Shown in pieces: positions 26,089 to 35,300 of a stretch of 64,000 nucleotides of DNA. Positions within the stretch are counted from its first letter, which is position 1; the number at the start of each line of letters is the position of its first letter. A model generated the notes under the pieces. That model did not search any database. It worked only from the letters and a program-made list of their open reading frames with translations, and had not been told where the DNA came from. Both the position numbers and the translations under genes were made by a program. This DNA comes from RGIG1681 sp045594425 (GTDB lineage Bacteria; Bacillota; Clostridia; Christensenellales; UBA1242): assembly GCA_045594425.1 (NCBI GenBank), contig JAZNYK010000013.1, positions 1 through 64,000 on the forward strand. The letters run 5' to 3'.

Positions 26089-27711
26089 TTAACTTTGTGT
26101 TTCGGTTTTGTTTTTTATGTTTCCGTTTTCAAAATAATAGGTGTTATCTGCGAGCATTGAAAACTCGTCTGAATGAGAAAACAAAAGAACTGTGCACTTC
26201 TTTTTTAAAAAAGACAAGATTTTTTTAAACACAAACAAATCATGCTTGTTTGTGAAGTTTGGAAGTTCGTATATGCAAAGTATTTTTGCGTCAGATAAAT
26301 AACATCTTGCAAGCCCCAAAAAGAATTTTAAAGCAGAACTGTTTGATTCTGAAACAAGTGAGTTTAGTTTGTTTGGAAGTTTGTTTATTTGTTCGGTCAG
26401 TCCAAAAGATTTTAAAACAGTTTGAATTTTTGTTTTGTTTGGGCAAACTAGCATAAGGTTTTCAAAAATAGACACCCCATAAAAGAAAGGTTCTTTTGTA
26501 GTGCATGAAACTATTTTGTTAAACCTCTCGGGAGGTATATCTGAAATGTTTTTGTTGTCAATAAAAACACTGCCACTTGTGGGGTTGCAGGTTTTGTTAA
26601 GAAGATAAAAAACGGCACGCTTGCCACAACCTGCTTCACCAACAAAGTTGACCAGTTTTCCAAACTCAATTTTAAGATTTAACTTGGAAAGTTTAGGTTT
26701 GTTTTTTTCATTTAGCGTTGTTTGAAAAAAGTATGTGTTATAAGTTGAAAGTTCTATTGGTTTTTCATTTATTTTTTCGCCCTGAAATTTATAAGATTCA
26801 AACTCATTCAAAATATTTTCAATAATTCCCATTTCTGAAAATATGTCAAAAAATGAAATTAGGTTTTGAGCCGAACTTGAAAGATATGGTGTTAATATTA
26901 AATATAGTGACAAAGTTAGGGTTGTTGATTTGATTTGTGTAATCAAAAAAAGTGTTGTCACAAAAACAGTGGTTTTTAATATAAGTGTAATAAAGTTGTT
27001 GTTAATGTTGTAAAAAAGTGAAATGCGATTATCTGTTTTTATGCCGTCATCAACATATCCAAAATATTTGTCCTTTAAAGATGTTTCAAGATTATAGTTT
27101 TGTTCAACGGAGGTTCCTTGACGGATGCTGTTAAAAAGTTCGAGTGATTGCAATTGATTGTCTGACAAGGACTTGGTGTTTTGTTGAATTTTTTTGTCGG
27201 TTATTTTTAAAAGAAAATAAGACAAAAAACTAACTCCAACAAGAGCGAGTCCGATAATCAGGTTGTAATAGACAATTATTCCAAGCAGCACAATTGATTT
27301 TATGAAAAAGCAAATTTTATATAGCAGATTTTTGTTAAATGAAACCAGTGATGAAATGTTGTTAAAAACAGACAAACTTATGCTTTTTATGTTGGGGTTT
27401 TGCTTAACATTTAAATAAAGATAATTTTGATAATTTATAACAATTGTTTTGTTTATTTTTGCGCTTAAAAAGTGATAAATCAAATAAGATATAGCAGAAA
27501 TTAAAATAAAACCAAAGTCTAACGATAAAAGAAATATTGCCTTGTTAAAATCATAAACCGTGATTGCTGTGATTAAGTTTGCTGTTAACACTGTTGAAAT
27601 GATTGAAAGAATCGATGGCAGCAAAAGAGTTAAAAATTCACCCAGCAAAAGATATGGATTAATTTTTGCCAAACCATAGTAAGTTTTTAAAACTTTAAAC
27701 CCTTTAAACAC
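26089..27711 (-). CDS. ABC exporter-like protein with degenerate ATPase domain
   Basis: 540 residues. Residues ~20-290 form a six-span ABC exporter membrane domain. The nucleotide-binding domain is eroded at every motif: Walker A is GEAGCGKR (358-365; Ser/Thr replaced by Arg), no Gln is seen at the Q-loop (VSCTTKEPFF), the LSGGQ signature is gone (SESNSSAL), and Walker B is ILCIYE (Asp replaced by Tyr, Glu482 kept). The H-loop His513 remains. Reading frame and length are intact, so it is maintained as protein. GTG start, with AAGGAG six bases upstream. No partner half-transporter is adjacent. Confidence 0.82.
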   Translation of the reverse strand: MFKGFKVLKTYYGLAKINPYLLLGEFLTLLLPSILSIISTVLTANLITAITVYDFNKAIFLLSLDFGFILISAISYLIYHFLSAKINKTIVINYQNYLYLNVKQNPNIKSISLSVFNNISSLVSFNKNLLYKICFFIKSIVLLGIIVYYNLIIGLALVGVSFLSYFLLKITDKKIQQNTKSLSDNQLQSLELFNSIRQGTSVEQNYNLETSLKDKYFGYVDDGIKTDNRISLFYNINNNFITLILKTTVFVTTLFLITQIKSTTLTLSLYLILTPYLSSSAQNLISFFDIFSEMGIIENILNEFESYKFQGEKINEKPIELSTYNTYFFQTTLNEKNKPKLSKLNLKIEFGKLVNFVGEAGCGKRAVFYLLNKTCNPTSGSVFIDNKNISDIPPERFNKIVSCTTKEPFFYGVSIFENLMLVCPNKTKIQTVLKSFGLTEQINKLPNKLNSLVSESNSSALKFFLGLARCYLSDAKILCIYELPNFTNKHDLFVFKKILSFLKKKCTVLLFSHSDEFSMLADNTYYFENGNIKNKTETQS

Positions 27712-27743
27712 TGCAAACTCCTTGTTTTATTAAACCAAAATTA

Positions 27744-27772
27744 TTGTAAAAACCAAAAGATTAATGTATAAT
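27744..27772 (+). promoter_or_regulatory. Promoter of the dCMP deaminase operon
   Basis: TTGTAA (27744-27749), 17-bp spacer, TATAAT (27767-27772). Confidence 0.6.
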
Positions 27773-27815
27773 CTAATTATAGACATAAATTTATTTTTAA
27801 AACAGGAGAGTGGTT

Positions 27816-28322
27816 ATGGCTACAGAATCAAAAAATATATCATTACAAGATGCTGCTACCTCATCAAGAACAAAATGGGATAAGCGATTCATGAATATTG
27901 CAAAAGAAATTTCTACTTGGAGCACTTGTGTTAGAAACAATCGTCAAGTAGGCTCAATTATTGTTAGAGATAAACGTATTATTGCAACAGGTTACAACGG
28001 GGCGCCATCTGGTGTTACAAGTTGTTTAGAAAAAGGATATTGCTTGAGAGATAAAATGAATATTCCAAGCGGAACCAGACACGAGGTTTGTTTTGCAACA
28101 CACGCTGAACAAAACGCTCTTGTTCAAGCGGCAAAACTTGGCATTTCGGTTGACGGTGCAACTATGTATATTTCACACAGACCATGCCTTATCTGCACAA
28201 AACTTTTGATTAACGCAGGCATTAAAAGAGTTGTTTATGGTGTTGATTATCCAGATGAACTTTCAGTTGATGTGATAAAAGAATCAGGCATTGAATTTTG
28301 TCATTTGCCATATGAAGATTAG
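27816..28322 (+). CDS. Deoxycytidylate (dCMP) deaminase family
   Basis: 168 residues. Zinc site HAEQNAL (His plus catalytic Glu) and PCLICTKLLINAGIKRVVY (PCxxC), with GYNGAPSG typical of the dCMP deaminase/ComEB group. Converts dCMP to dUMP for thymidylate synthesis. Start at 27816, six bases after AGGAGA; an upstream GTG overlaps that site. Ten bases before the next gene. Confidence 0.92.
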   Translation: MATESKNISLQDAATSSRTKWDKRFMNIAKEISTWSTCVRNNRQVGSIIVRDKRIIATGYNGAPSGVTSCLEKGYCLRDKMNIPSGTRHEVCFATHAEQNALVQAAKLGISVDGATMYISHRPCLICTKLLINAGIKRVVYGVDYPDELSVDVIKESGIEFCHLPYED

Positions 28323-28331
28323 GAGGCTAAT

Positions 28332-30572
28332 ATGGAAACAATTATTTCTGTTTTAACATCGGTTGTTTTGGCACTTATTGCAATTGGTTTTGCTCTTGGA
28401 TTTTTCAGAGGTTGGGCAAAATCACTTTCAAGATTTGCAACCATTTTGGGTTCACTTTTGATAGCAATATTTTTGTCACCAGTGATTTCAAAAAAACTTA
28501 TTAGTAAATTTGTTCAAGGCACAACATTTGTTGGTTTTGGTCTTGAAATTAATGTTGAAGGCAGCGTGTCAAATCTTCTTGGAGATGAAAACATTGCAAC
28601 AGATTTGCTTTCTTCAACACAAACAACAACAGACCTTGCCGTTGCAATCATTAATGTTGCCATGAATATTGTTGCTTTCTTGCTTATCTTTATTGTGTTA
28701 TATTTAATTTCACTTCTTGTGTTTTGGATTGTTTCAATCACTCTTGGTGTAAAACACAAAAAAAGAGGCGAACAAATCGAAAAAACAGCGTCTTATTGGT
28801 GGCTTAAAGTTTTGGGTGGTGGAATTGGTATTGTTTCATCAATTGCAACTTGTTTGGTTTTGCTTACACCAATGTTTGGTGCAATGAATATTTGCGACAA
28901 GTTCTTAACTGAAGAAACATCTTCAAAAACGGCAAGTGCTGCTGGTTTTGGAAATTATACTGGTTCGAAAATATTTTATACAGAAGATGAAAGTGTTGGT
29001 GAAGTTGAAGAATATATTTTAGATTACTCTGAAATTAAAGAGGCTTATGAAGGCTCATTTATTGGTGGATTTTTCAAATACACAGGTGTTGAAAAAATTG
29101 GTGAATCAACATTTAACCATTTAACAGATGTTAAGTCTAATGGACTTGAGATTAATGTTACTGACGAAGTTGTTTCACTTATTAGAACATATAACATTTA
29201 CAAAAAGCATTTCGTAACAAACAAGTTTGACCTTGCAAACAATGAGTCACTTGATGGTATTTTGGAAATCTACGAAATTGCAAATGAATCAGAAATTGTT
29301 AAAAATTATATTGAAGAGTTTATTCCAAAGTTCTGTGAAAGATGGCTTGCAGATGAAAAATTCCTTGGAATTGCAAAACCTGTTTCTGGTGAGTTTGAAC
29401 CATTTATGGATGAAGTTTTAGAAGTGTTTAAAACAACAAACACAACAAGAATCAAAAACAACGTTACAACACTTGTTAATGCAATCAAAACTGCAAACGA
29501 CCACGGAATTATTCAAAGTGTTCGTGAAAACAAAGACCTTATTGAAATTTTAAGTAACGACACAAGTTTTGTTAAAGATGAAATTGTTACACTTTCTGCA
29601 ACAAACGAACTTAAAACAGCAATGCCAAATATGCTTCATGAATTTGTTGTTATTGCGTATAACAAGATTGTTAGCGGTGATGCTTCATTTGAAAAAACTG
29701 ACCTTACAAACCAACAAATTGATGCAATCAACTGGAAAACAGAAGGTCAACATTTGCAAGATATCACAACAAATATTTTAACAATTTACAACACAACAAA
29801 AGAAACTTCTGATGCAGAAGTTATGACAGACCTTTTGATTAATGTTGGACAAATCATTGATAGTGCAAGAGCATCTGCAACTATTTCAAAACCATTTAAA
29901 GTGTTTATTGAAGAGTTTATTGCTTCAGATAGCATTAATTTAAGTGCAGATGTAAAGCAAACAATAAAAACAACAATTTCAAACAATTGGGATGATGAAA
30001 ATTATAGTTATGCCGTAACATTTGCTGCTATTCAAGAAACTGCTAAAATTGCTCAAAGCATCATTAACGGAAGTGGAAGCATCGACATCAATTCACTTTC
30101 AGGAGTTCTTTCAGATATCATTTCTAGCGACACTGCAAAAGAAACAATCAATCAAATTATTGATAGTGAAATTGTTTCTGATATGCTTGGTGACGGTGAT
30201 ATTTCAAATTCACTTACTGACATTCTTGACACACTTGTTAATAACACAGAAACCACTGAAGACCTTAATAAAGCACTTGAATCTGGTCAAGAAATTGTTA
30301 ATTTAATAAGCAGTGCAAACTCTGATGATGGTTTAAAACTTGGTGGAACAACCGAAGCCGAAAAGAAAGAATCAGCAACAGATATTATTGAAAACATTGC
30401 AAGTTCTGATGTTGTTATGGACCTTTTGGAAACTTCTGCAAATGATGAAAATTCATCAATAGGTTCACTTCTTTCTGGAGTTGGCGGTGATTCAGCAATT
30501 TTGAAGGATGCCGTTTCAGATGCAAACATCTCTGATGAGTATAAGAATATTTTGAATAAATTGTTTGCATAA
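28332..30572 (+). CDS. Large CvpA-like membrane protein
   Basis: 746 residues. The first ~200 resemble CvpA: four membrane spans (VVLALIAIGFALGFFRGWAKSL, FATILGSLLIAIFL, AIINVAMNIVAFLLIFIVLYLISLLVFWIV, GGIGIVSSIATCLVLLTPMFG). The remaining ~540 residues are acidic, Ser/Thr/Asn-rich, helical and without motifs; from membrane topology they may lie outside. TAGGAGG ribosome site. Follows dCMP deaminase, probably in the same transcript. More than twice the usual family length. Confidence 0.72.
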   Translation: METIISVLTSVVLALIAIGFALGFFRGWAKSLSRFATILGSLLIAIFLSPVISKKLISKFVQGTTFVGFGLEINVEGSVSNLLGDENIATDLLSSTQTTTDLAVAIINVAMNIVAFLLIFIVLYLISLLVFWIVSITLGVKHKKRGEQIEKTASYWWLKVLGGGIGIVSSIATCLVLLTPMFGAMNICDKFLTEETSSKTASAAGFGNYTGSKIFYTEDESVGEVEEYILDYSEIKEAYEGSFIGGFFKYTGVEKIGESTFNHLTDVKSNGLEINVTDEVVSLIRTYNIYKKHFVTNKFDLANNESLDGILEIYEIANESEIVKNYIEEFIPKFCERWLADEKFLGIAKPVSGEFEPFMDEVLEVFKTTNTTRIKNNVTTLVNAIKTANDHGIIQSVRENKDLIEILSNDTSFVKDEIVTLSATNELKTAMPNMLHEFVVIAYNKIVSGDASFEKTDLTNQQIDAINWKTEGQHLQDITTNILTIYNTTKETSDAEVMTDLLINVGQIIDSARASATISKPFKVFIEEFIASDSINLSADVKQTIKTTISNNWDDENYSYAVTFAAIQETAKIAQSIINGSGSIDINSLSGVLSDIISSDTAKETINQIIDSEIVSDMLGDGDISNSLTDILDTLVNNTETTEDLNKALESGQEIVNLISSANSDDGLKLGGTTEAEKKESATDIIENIASSDVVMDLLETSANDENSSIGSLLSGVGGDSAILKDAVSDANISDEYKNILNKLFA

Positions 30573-30604
30573 AATAAACTTAAATCTGCAAAAACATATT
30601 ATAG

Positions 30605-30638
30605 AGTGTGGAAAAATAACATTTTCCACACTTTTTTT
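30605..30638 (+). terminator. Terminator after the CvpA-like gene
   Basis: AGTGTGGAAAA/TTTTCCACACT stem then T6. Confidence 0.87.
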
Positions 30639-30700
30639 GTAAAAATAAGTATACAAAAATAACTGGTTTGTGTTATATTTTATAGTGTATAGGGGGAATT

Positions 30701-31633
30701 ATGTTCGGTAAGAAAAAAAATATAGAAAAAATACCAGTAATTTTTAATTGTGACCCGGGAATTGATGATGCTGTTGCGCTTATGATTGCTGTTAAAAGCG
30801 AAAAATTAGACATCAAACTCATTGCAACTGATGTTGGAAACATAAAAACCAAACAGGCAGCAAAAAACTGTTTAAATATTTTGGAAATGATTGGTGCTGA
30901 AAACATTCCAGTTGTTGCTGGTGAAGGCAAGTGTTTTGCACAAGAACGTCCAAGACCAGCAGTTCATGGCAACACAGGTCTTGGTGAGTATGTTTTTGAA
31001 GAAAATTCAAGACGTATCACAAGAGGTGATGCAGTTGAAAGAATCTATGAAGTTTTGATGGCTTCTGATAAAAAAATAACAATCATTTGCATGAGCCCAT
31101 CAACAAATATTGCAAAACTTCTTCAAGAACATAAAGACTGCACAAGCAAAATTGAAAGAATTGTGTTTATGGCAGGAACAATTGAAGAGGTTGCAAAAAA
31201 TGAAATACCTTATCCAGAATTCAATGTGTCTTGTGACCCGGAGGCTGGTGAAGTGTTAATGAAATCAAAAGTTCCTATTGAAATTGTTCCAATGGAAATG
31301 GGGCACACAGCATATCTTGATTGGCAAGAAGTTTTTAAAACCAAACTTGAAAACGCTGTTGGTGCAGCACTTGAAGTTATTTACAGAAGTTATAAAGACA
31401 GGCACGTAAAAAACGGCATTGCAACTCATGATGGTTGTGCTGTTGCTTATGTGACCAACCCAGAACTTTTTAAAACAAAACCAGTGTGCGCTAAGGTTAA
31501 ATATTTTGACAGCATACAGACCGGTGTTTTAACAATGGACTTTAACAAAAAACCAAACGCAATCACTTGTGTTTCAATGGATATTCCAGCATTCAAAAAA
31601 TTATATTTTAAATGCTTAAAAAAATGTAAATAA
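30701..31633 (+). CDS. Inosine-uridine-preferring nucleoside hydrolase family
   Basis: 310 residues. NCDPGIDDAVAL is the calcium-binding N-terminal signature (DxDPGxDD, with Cys for the first Asp). The middle EFNVSCDPEAGEVLM and the late His-Asp in THDGCAVAYV complete the active site. Cleaves the N-glycosidic bond of nucleosides for salvage. GGGGG ribosome site. First gene of an operon with the DAC-like protein and gpmI. Confidence 0.88.
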   Translation: MFGKKKNIEKIPVIFNCDPGIDDAVALMIAVKSEKLDIKLIATDVGNIKTKQAAKNCLNILEMIGAENIPVVAGEGKCFAQERPRPAVHGNTGLGEYVFEENSRRITRGDAVERIYEVLMASDKKITIICMSPSTNIAKLLQEHKDCTSKIERIVFMAGTIEEVAKNEIPYPEFNVSCDPEAGEVLMKSKVPIEIVPMEMGHTAYLDWQEVFKTKLENAVGAALEVIYRSYKDRHVKNGIATHDGCAVAYVTNPELFKTKPVCAKVKYFDSIQTGVLTMDFNKKPNAITCVSMDIPAFKKLYFKCLKKCK

Positions 31634-31665
31634 AAAAACGAAAATTAACTTAAGGACGGCAGACT

Positions 31666-33009
31666 ATGAATAAAACTCGCTTTTTGGAATTTGTGCATGA
31701 CTACATCTTAAAGATGTTTACAGGGTCTAGTGTTATTGGTGAAGAGGAATCTTCACCTCGTGATATGATTGTTGCGCAAGGTGATTCTGGCGCCGTTAAA
31801 ATCAAATTTTCTAGAGAAGACAAATATCGTGTGATTGTTAAGCGTGCTCAACCATTCAAAAATTTTGAAATGCACCTTATAAAATCAATCATTGAAGAAA
31901 TGCATAAAATCAATGATTTGAATATCACTGATGACTATAAAAAAGGTTTGAAAAACCTTATTATCGAAAAAGCGATTTGTAAGTCGCTTACAAACTCTTC
32001 ATCAAAAACCTTAAGTAACCTTTTAAACGAAATCAGTTACTGGGGTCAAAGAACTTATGAAGGCAAACCAACTGCACTTGGATTTATTGTTACTAACAAA
32101 AAAATGGGTAGCAAAACAAACCAAAGTTTGCACATTTCAAAATTCTTGCAAAAAGACTTTTCTGCACTTTTAACTGATGGACAAAGTTCGTTCATGGAAA
32201 TTTCAGCAGATGGTTATGTTGCAAACTATGTGTCTTACGTAAAAACAACCGACTATAACTTGTTTGCACCATACAATCACTTAACCCTTGCAACACTTGC
32301 AACAGGAACAAAAGTTGGTGTGTGCTTAAGTGAACAAGGTGATGTTTTGATTTTCAAAAACAAGAGTTTGCTTTTTGCAAAAAAGAGTGGTGCTTGGGTT
32401 TGTTATTCACACGATGAAATCGTTGGCAAACTTTCAGAACAAGCCGGAGAATACGAAGAAGTTCGTAAAGCCATCTATGTTTCTGCGCTCGACACAAGTT
32501 TTAACCGCAGTGGTGGATGTATTGTGCACGTTAACCGTGGCGACTCACTTAATGTTTTGAAACATATTGACGAAGCCGATGTTTTCCATCGTGAAAGTTA
32601 TGACTTTATTCAACAAGAAAAAATCAATCAATCATTCTTTGCTGGTGTTGATGAAAAAGCAACTGAAATCCCAGACTTTGACCAATTTTTGCTTGAAGAA
32701 AAATGTGCAAAAACTGCAACACTTCGCAAACTTATTGCTGACAGAAAGTTCCATGAACTTGACAGAAAGTTCAGACAAGAACTTATTGCTATTGACGGTG
32801 CCGTTGTTATTGACTATGACGGAAAAATTTTGGCTGTTGGTGCCATCATCAAAATTGATGCGGGAAGCACCGGTGGCGGACGTTTGGCTGCAGCAAAAAC
32901 ACTTTCAAACTATGGCATTTCAATAAAAATCTCAAACGATGGTTCTATGCAAGGGTTTAAAATGGACAGAAATAAACTTCGTGCAAAATCTATCTTTGTT
33001 ATTGGTTAA
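31666..33009 (+). CDS. Protein with a C-terminal DisA-N/DAC-like nucleotide-binding domain
   Basis: 447 residues, soluble. The last ~110 residues read AIDGAVVIDYDGKILAVGAIIK, then GSTGGGRLAAAKTLSNYGISIKIS. This follows the order of the diadenylate cyclase (DAC) domain: DGA motif, then a Gly-rich R-x-AA segment at the GTRHRAA position. RHR is not conserved, so it may be a non-cyclase nucleotide sensor of the DAC-related type. N-terminal ~330 residues not recognised. Lies 32 bp after the nucleoside hydrolase and 14 bp before gpmI. Confidence 0.7.
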   Translation: MNKTRFLEFVHDYILKMFTGSSVIGEEESSPRDMIVAQGDSGAVKIKFSREDKYRVIVKRAQPFKNFEMHLIKSIIEEMHKINDLNITDDYKKGLKNLIIEKAICKSLTNSSSKTLSNLLNEISYWGQRTYEGKPTALGFIVTNKKMGSKTNQSLHISKFLQKDFSALLTDGQSSFMEISADGYVANYVSYVKTTDYNLFAPYNHLTLATLATGTKVGVCLSEQGDVLIFKNKSLLFAKKSGAWVCYSHDEIVGKLSEQAGEYEEVRKAIYVSALDTSFNRSGGCIVHVNRGDSLNVLKHIDEADVFHRESYDFIQQEKINQSFFAGVDEKATEIPDFDQFLLEEKCAKTATLRKLIADRKFHELDRKFRQELIAIDGAVVIDYDGKILAVGAIIKIDAGSTGGGRLAAAKTLSNYGISIKISNDGSMQGFKMDRNKLRAKSIFVIG

Positions 33010-33023
33010 TTTAAGGAGATATT

Positions 33024-34532
33024 ATGGTAACACTTTGTATATTAGACGGATTTGGAATCAATAAAAACGAACTTGGCAATGCTGTTATTGCAGCAGGCAC
33101 ACCAAATCTTGACAAACTTATGGCGGAATACCCACACACTGAAATTGAAGCAAGTGGCGAAGAAGTTGGTCTTCCTGCAGGACAAATGGGAAATAGTGAA
33201 GTTGGACACTTAACAATTGGCGCTGGACGTGTTGTTGAACAAGACCTTCTTCATATTGACAATGAAATCAAAAGAGGTGATTTTGAAAAGAATGAAGCAC
33301 TTATCAAAGCCCTTAAGTTTGCTGAAGAAAACGGCACAAACTTGCACCTTATTGGTCTTGCTTCTGATGGTGGAATTCACTCAAAACTCACTCATATGTT
33401 TGCTATTTTAGACACCGCAAAAAATTATAATATTAACAACATTTACATCCACCCAATCACCGATGGTCGTGACACATCCGTAACTAGCGGAAAAGGCTTT
33501 TTAACAGAAATCTCTGAAAGAATTGCTGGCACAAATGCAAAAATTGCTGACATATGTGGTCGTGTTTATGCAATGGATAGAGAATGCAGATATGACAGAC
33601 TTCAACTTGCATACAACTTGTATGTTTATGGTGAAGGCGAAAAATTTGACGATGCAATAACTGCAATCGAAGCAAGTTATGCAAAAAATGTTACTGATGA
33701 ATTTGTTGAACCAATTGTTGTTGACGAAAACGGAACAATCAAAAATGGTGATTCTGTAATTTTCTTTAACTATCGTTCAGACAGAGCAAGAGAACTTACT
33801 TTTGCGTTAACCGACCCAGAATTTAATGAGTTTAAGGTTGAGAAATTAGACAAAATTTTAATGACTCCAATGCAAGAGTATGCAAAAGAACTTGCACACC
33901 TTAACACAATTTACCCACCTAAAATTGTTGAAGATAACCTTTCTTGCTTGGTTTCAGAAGCAGGCATGAAGCAATATCACATTGCAGAAACCACCAAATA
34001 TGCGCACGTTACATTCTTCTTCAATGGTGGAATTGAAAAACAATATGATGGTGAAGACAGAAAACTTATTGATAGTTACAACGACAAAAACTTTGCTTCT
34101 CATCCAAAAATGAGGGCACCAGAAATCACCGAAAACTTGCTTGAAGTTTTGGATAGCAAAAAGTATGATTTTGTTTTGGTTAACTATTCAAATCCAGACA
34201 TGATTGGTCACACTGGTGATTTTGAAGCCAGCAAAGAAGCGGTTTCTTATTGTGACGAATGTGCATACAAAATTGCAATGAAAACCGTTGAAAATGGTGG
34301 CGAATGCATCATTATTGCTGACCATGGAAACATTGAAGAAATGTTTAATGAAAAAGGTGTTGTGCTCACAAAACACACAACGAATCCAGTTCCATTTATT
34401 TTGGTTTCAGAAAAGCATAAAAATGCAAAATTAAAACAAGGTGGAAGCCTTGCAAATGTTGCTCCAACAGTTTTGGAACTTTTGGGTCTTGAAAAACCAG
34501 ATACAATGGTTGATTCTATGATTGAAAGATAA
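33024..34532 (+). CDS. gpmI: 2,3-bisphosphoglycerate-independent phosphoglycerate mutase
   Basis: 502 residues, full length. LDGFG metal site, phosphorylated Ser in MGNSEVGHL (about residue 60), GRDTSVTSG, RSDRARE, NYSNPDMIGHTGD and IADHGNIEEM all match the Mn-dependent family. Interconverts 3- and 2-phosphoglycerate in glycolysis. AAGGAGAT ribosome site. Last gene of its operon. Confidence 0.96.
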   Translation: MVTLCILDGFGINKNELGNAVIAAGTPNLDKLMAEYPHTEIEASGEEVGLPAGQMGNSEVGHLTIGAGRVVEQDLLHIDNEIKRGDFEKNEALIKALKFAEENGTNLHLIGLASDGGIHSKLTHMFAILDTAKNYNINNIYIHPITDGRDTSVTSGKGFLTEISERIAGTNAKIADICGRVYAMDRECRYDRLQLAYNLYVYGEGEKFDDAITAIEASYAKNVTDEFVEPIVVDENGTIKNGDSVIFFNYRSDRARELTFALTDPEFNEFKVEKLDKILMTPMQEYAKELAHLNTIYPPKIVEDNLSCLVSEAGMKQYHIAETTKYAHVTFFFNGGIEKQYDGEDRKLIDSYNDKNFASHPKMRAPEITENLLEVLDSKKYDFVLVNYSNPDMIGHTGDFEASKEAVSYCDECAYKIAMKTVENGGECIIIADHGNIEEMFNEKGVVLTKHTTNPVPFILVSEKHKNAKLKQGGSLANVAPTVLELLGLEKPDTMVDSMIER

Positions 34533-34545
34533 AATAACAAAAAAT

Positions 34546-34576
34546 AAAAACACCGATTTTTTCGGTGTTTTTTTTG
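34546..34576. terminator. gpmI operon terminator (bidirectional shape)
   Basis: AAAACACCGA/TCGGTGTTTT stem, loop T5, T-rich on the right; the leftward HAD gene ends at 34583. Confidence 0.87.
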
Positions 34577-34582
34577 TTGATT

Positions 34583-35170
34583 TTAAAATGATTTTTCTTC
34601 GGTTTTTTCAAAAGCAATTCCGTTTTGTAATAAATATTTTTCCACTTGAGCAGTTGTGAGTGAGCGGTGATTTTTGTTTGTGATAATTCGTCTTGCTGGT
34701 GGAATTTCTTTTGAGATTTTCTTACGTTCGTCTTCAAGCACAACATAGTTTGAATAGTCAGAATTTTTAAGCCCAAAAATCAATCTTTGAGCAATGTTGT
34801 TTAACGTTGGATAAACAAATGGGCCTTGATTTTCTTGTTGTAAATAATCCACAATTTTGCTTCCTCTAGAACCTTCTGAAACAAATTTTGTGCAATAAAT
34901 CGGTTTGTTATATTCAAGCCCATCACGGTGCAAATATTCGGTGCATTTTGCAAGGTTTCCACGTCTTCCAGAAGTGATTACTAGAGATGTGTCAAACTTA
35001 TCTTCAAGGCTTGATAAAAGCAAATTTAAGGCTGAAACGCTTTCTGGTTTTAGTCTTGGTTCTGGCTGATAAGGAAGGTATGGTCCGTGGACATGATTGC
35101 CGAAGTCAAGGTCCCAAAGTGTTCCATCAATATCCAAAAATATATAATATGGCAATTTTGTGTTTTCCAT
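34583..35170 (-). CDS. HAD-domain protein (RNA-repair-associated HAD type)
   Basis: 195 residues. N-terminal IFLDIDGTLWD carries the DxDxT nucleophile motif, LVITSGRRGN motif II, and VVLEDERKKISKE a plausible motif IV. The layout resembles the HAD domain found in Swiss-army-knife RNA repair proteins, usually a phosphatase. Stands alone here. Start 35170 has GGAGGAC upstream; the frame extends seven codons further without a ribosome site. Confidence 0.65.
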   Translation of the reverse strand: MENTKLPYYIFLDIDGTLWDLDFGNHVHGPYLPYQPEPRLKPESVSALNLLLSSLEDKFDTSLVITSGRRGNLAKCTEYLHRDGLEYNKPIYCTKFVSEGSRGSKIVDYLQQENQGPFVYPTLNNIAQRLIFGLKNSDYSNYVVLEDERKKISKEIPPARRIITNKNHRSLTTAQVEKYLLQNGIAFEKTEEKSF

Positions 35171-35300
35171 AAAAAGTCCTCCAAATGCCATATTAGTTTA
35201 CAATAATCACAAAAAAATGTCAACGCCAAATTTTTAAAACTGGCACACTCGAACGCAGATTTGCTGTTTATGATGTTAAGATTAAATCAAAGGAGGAATT

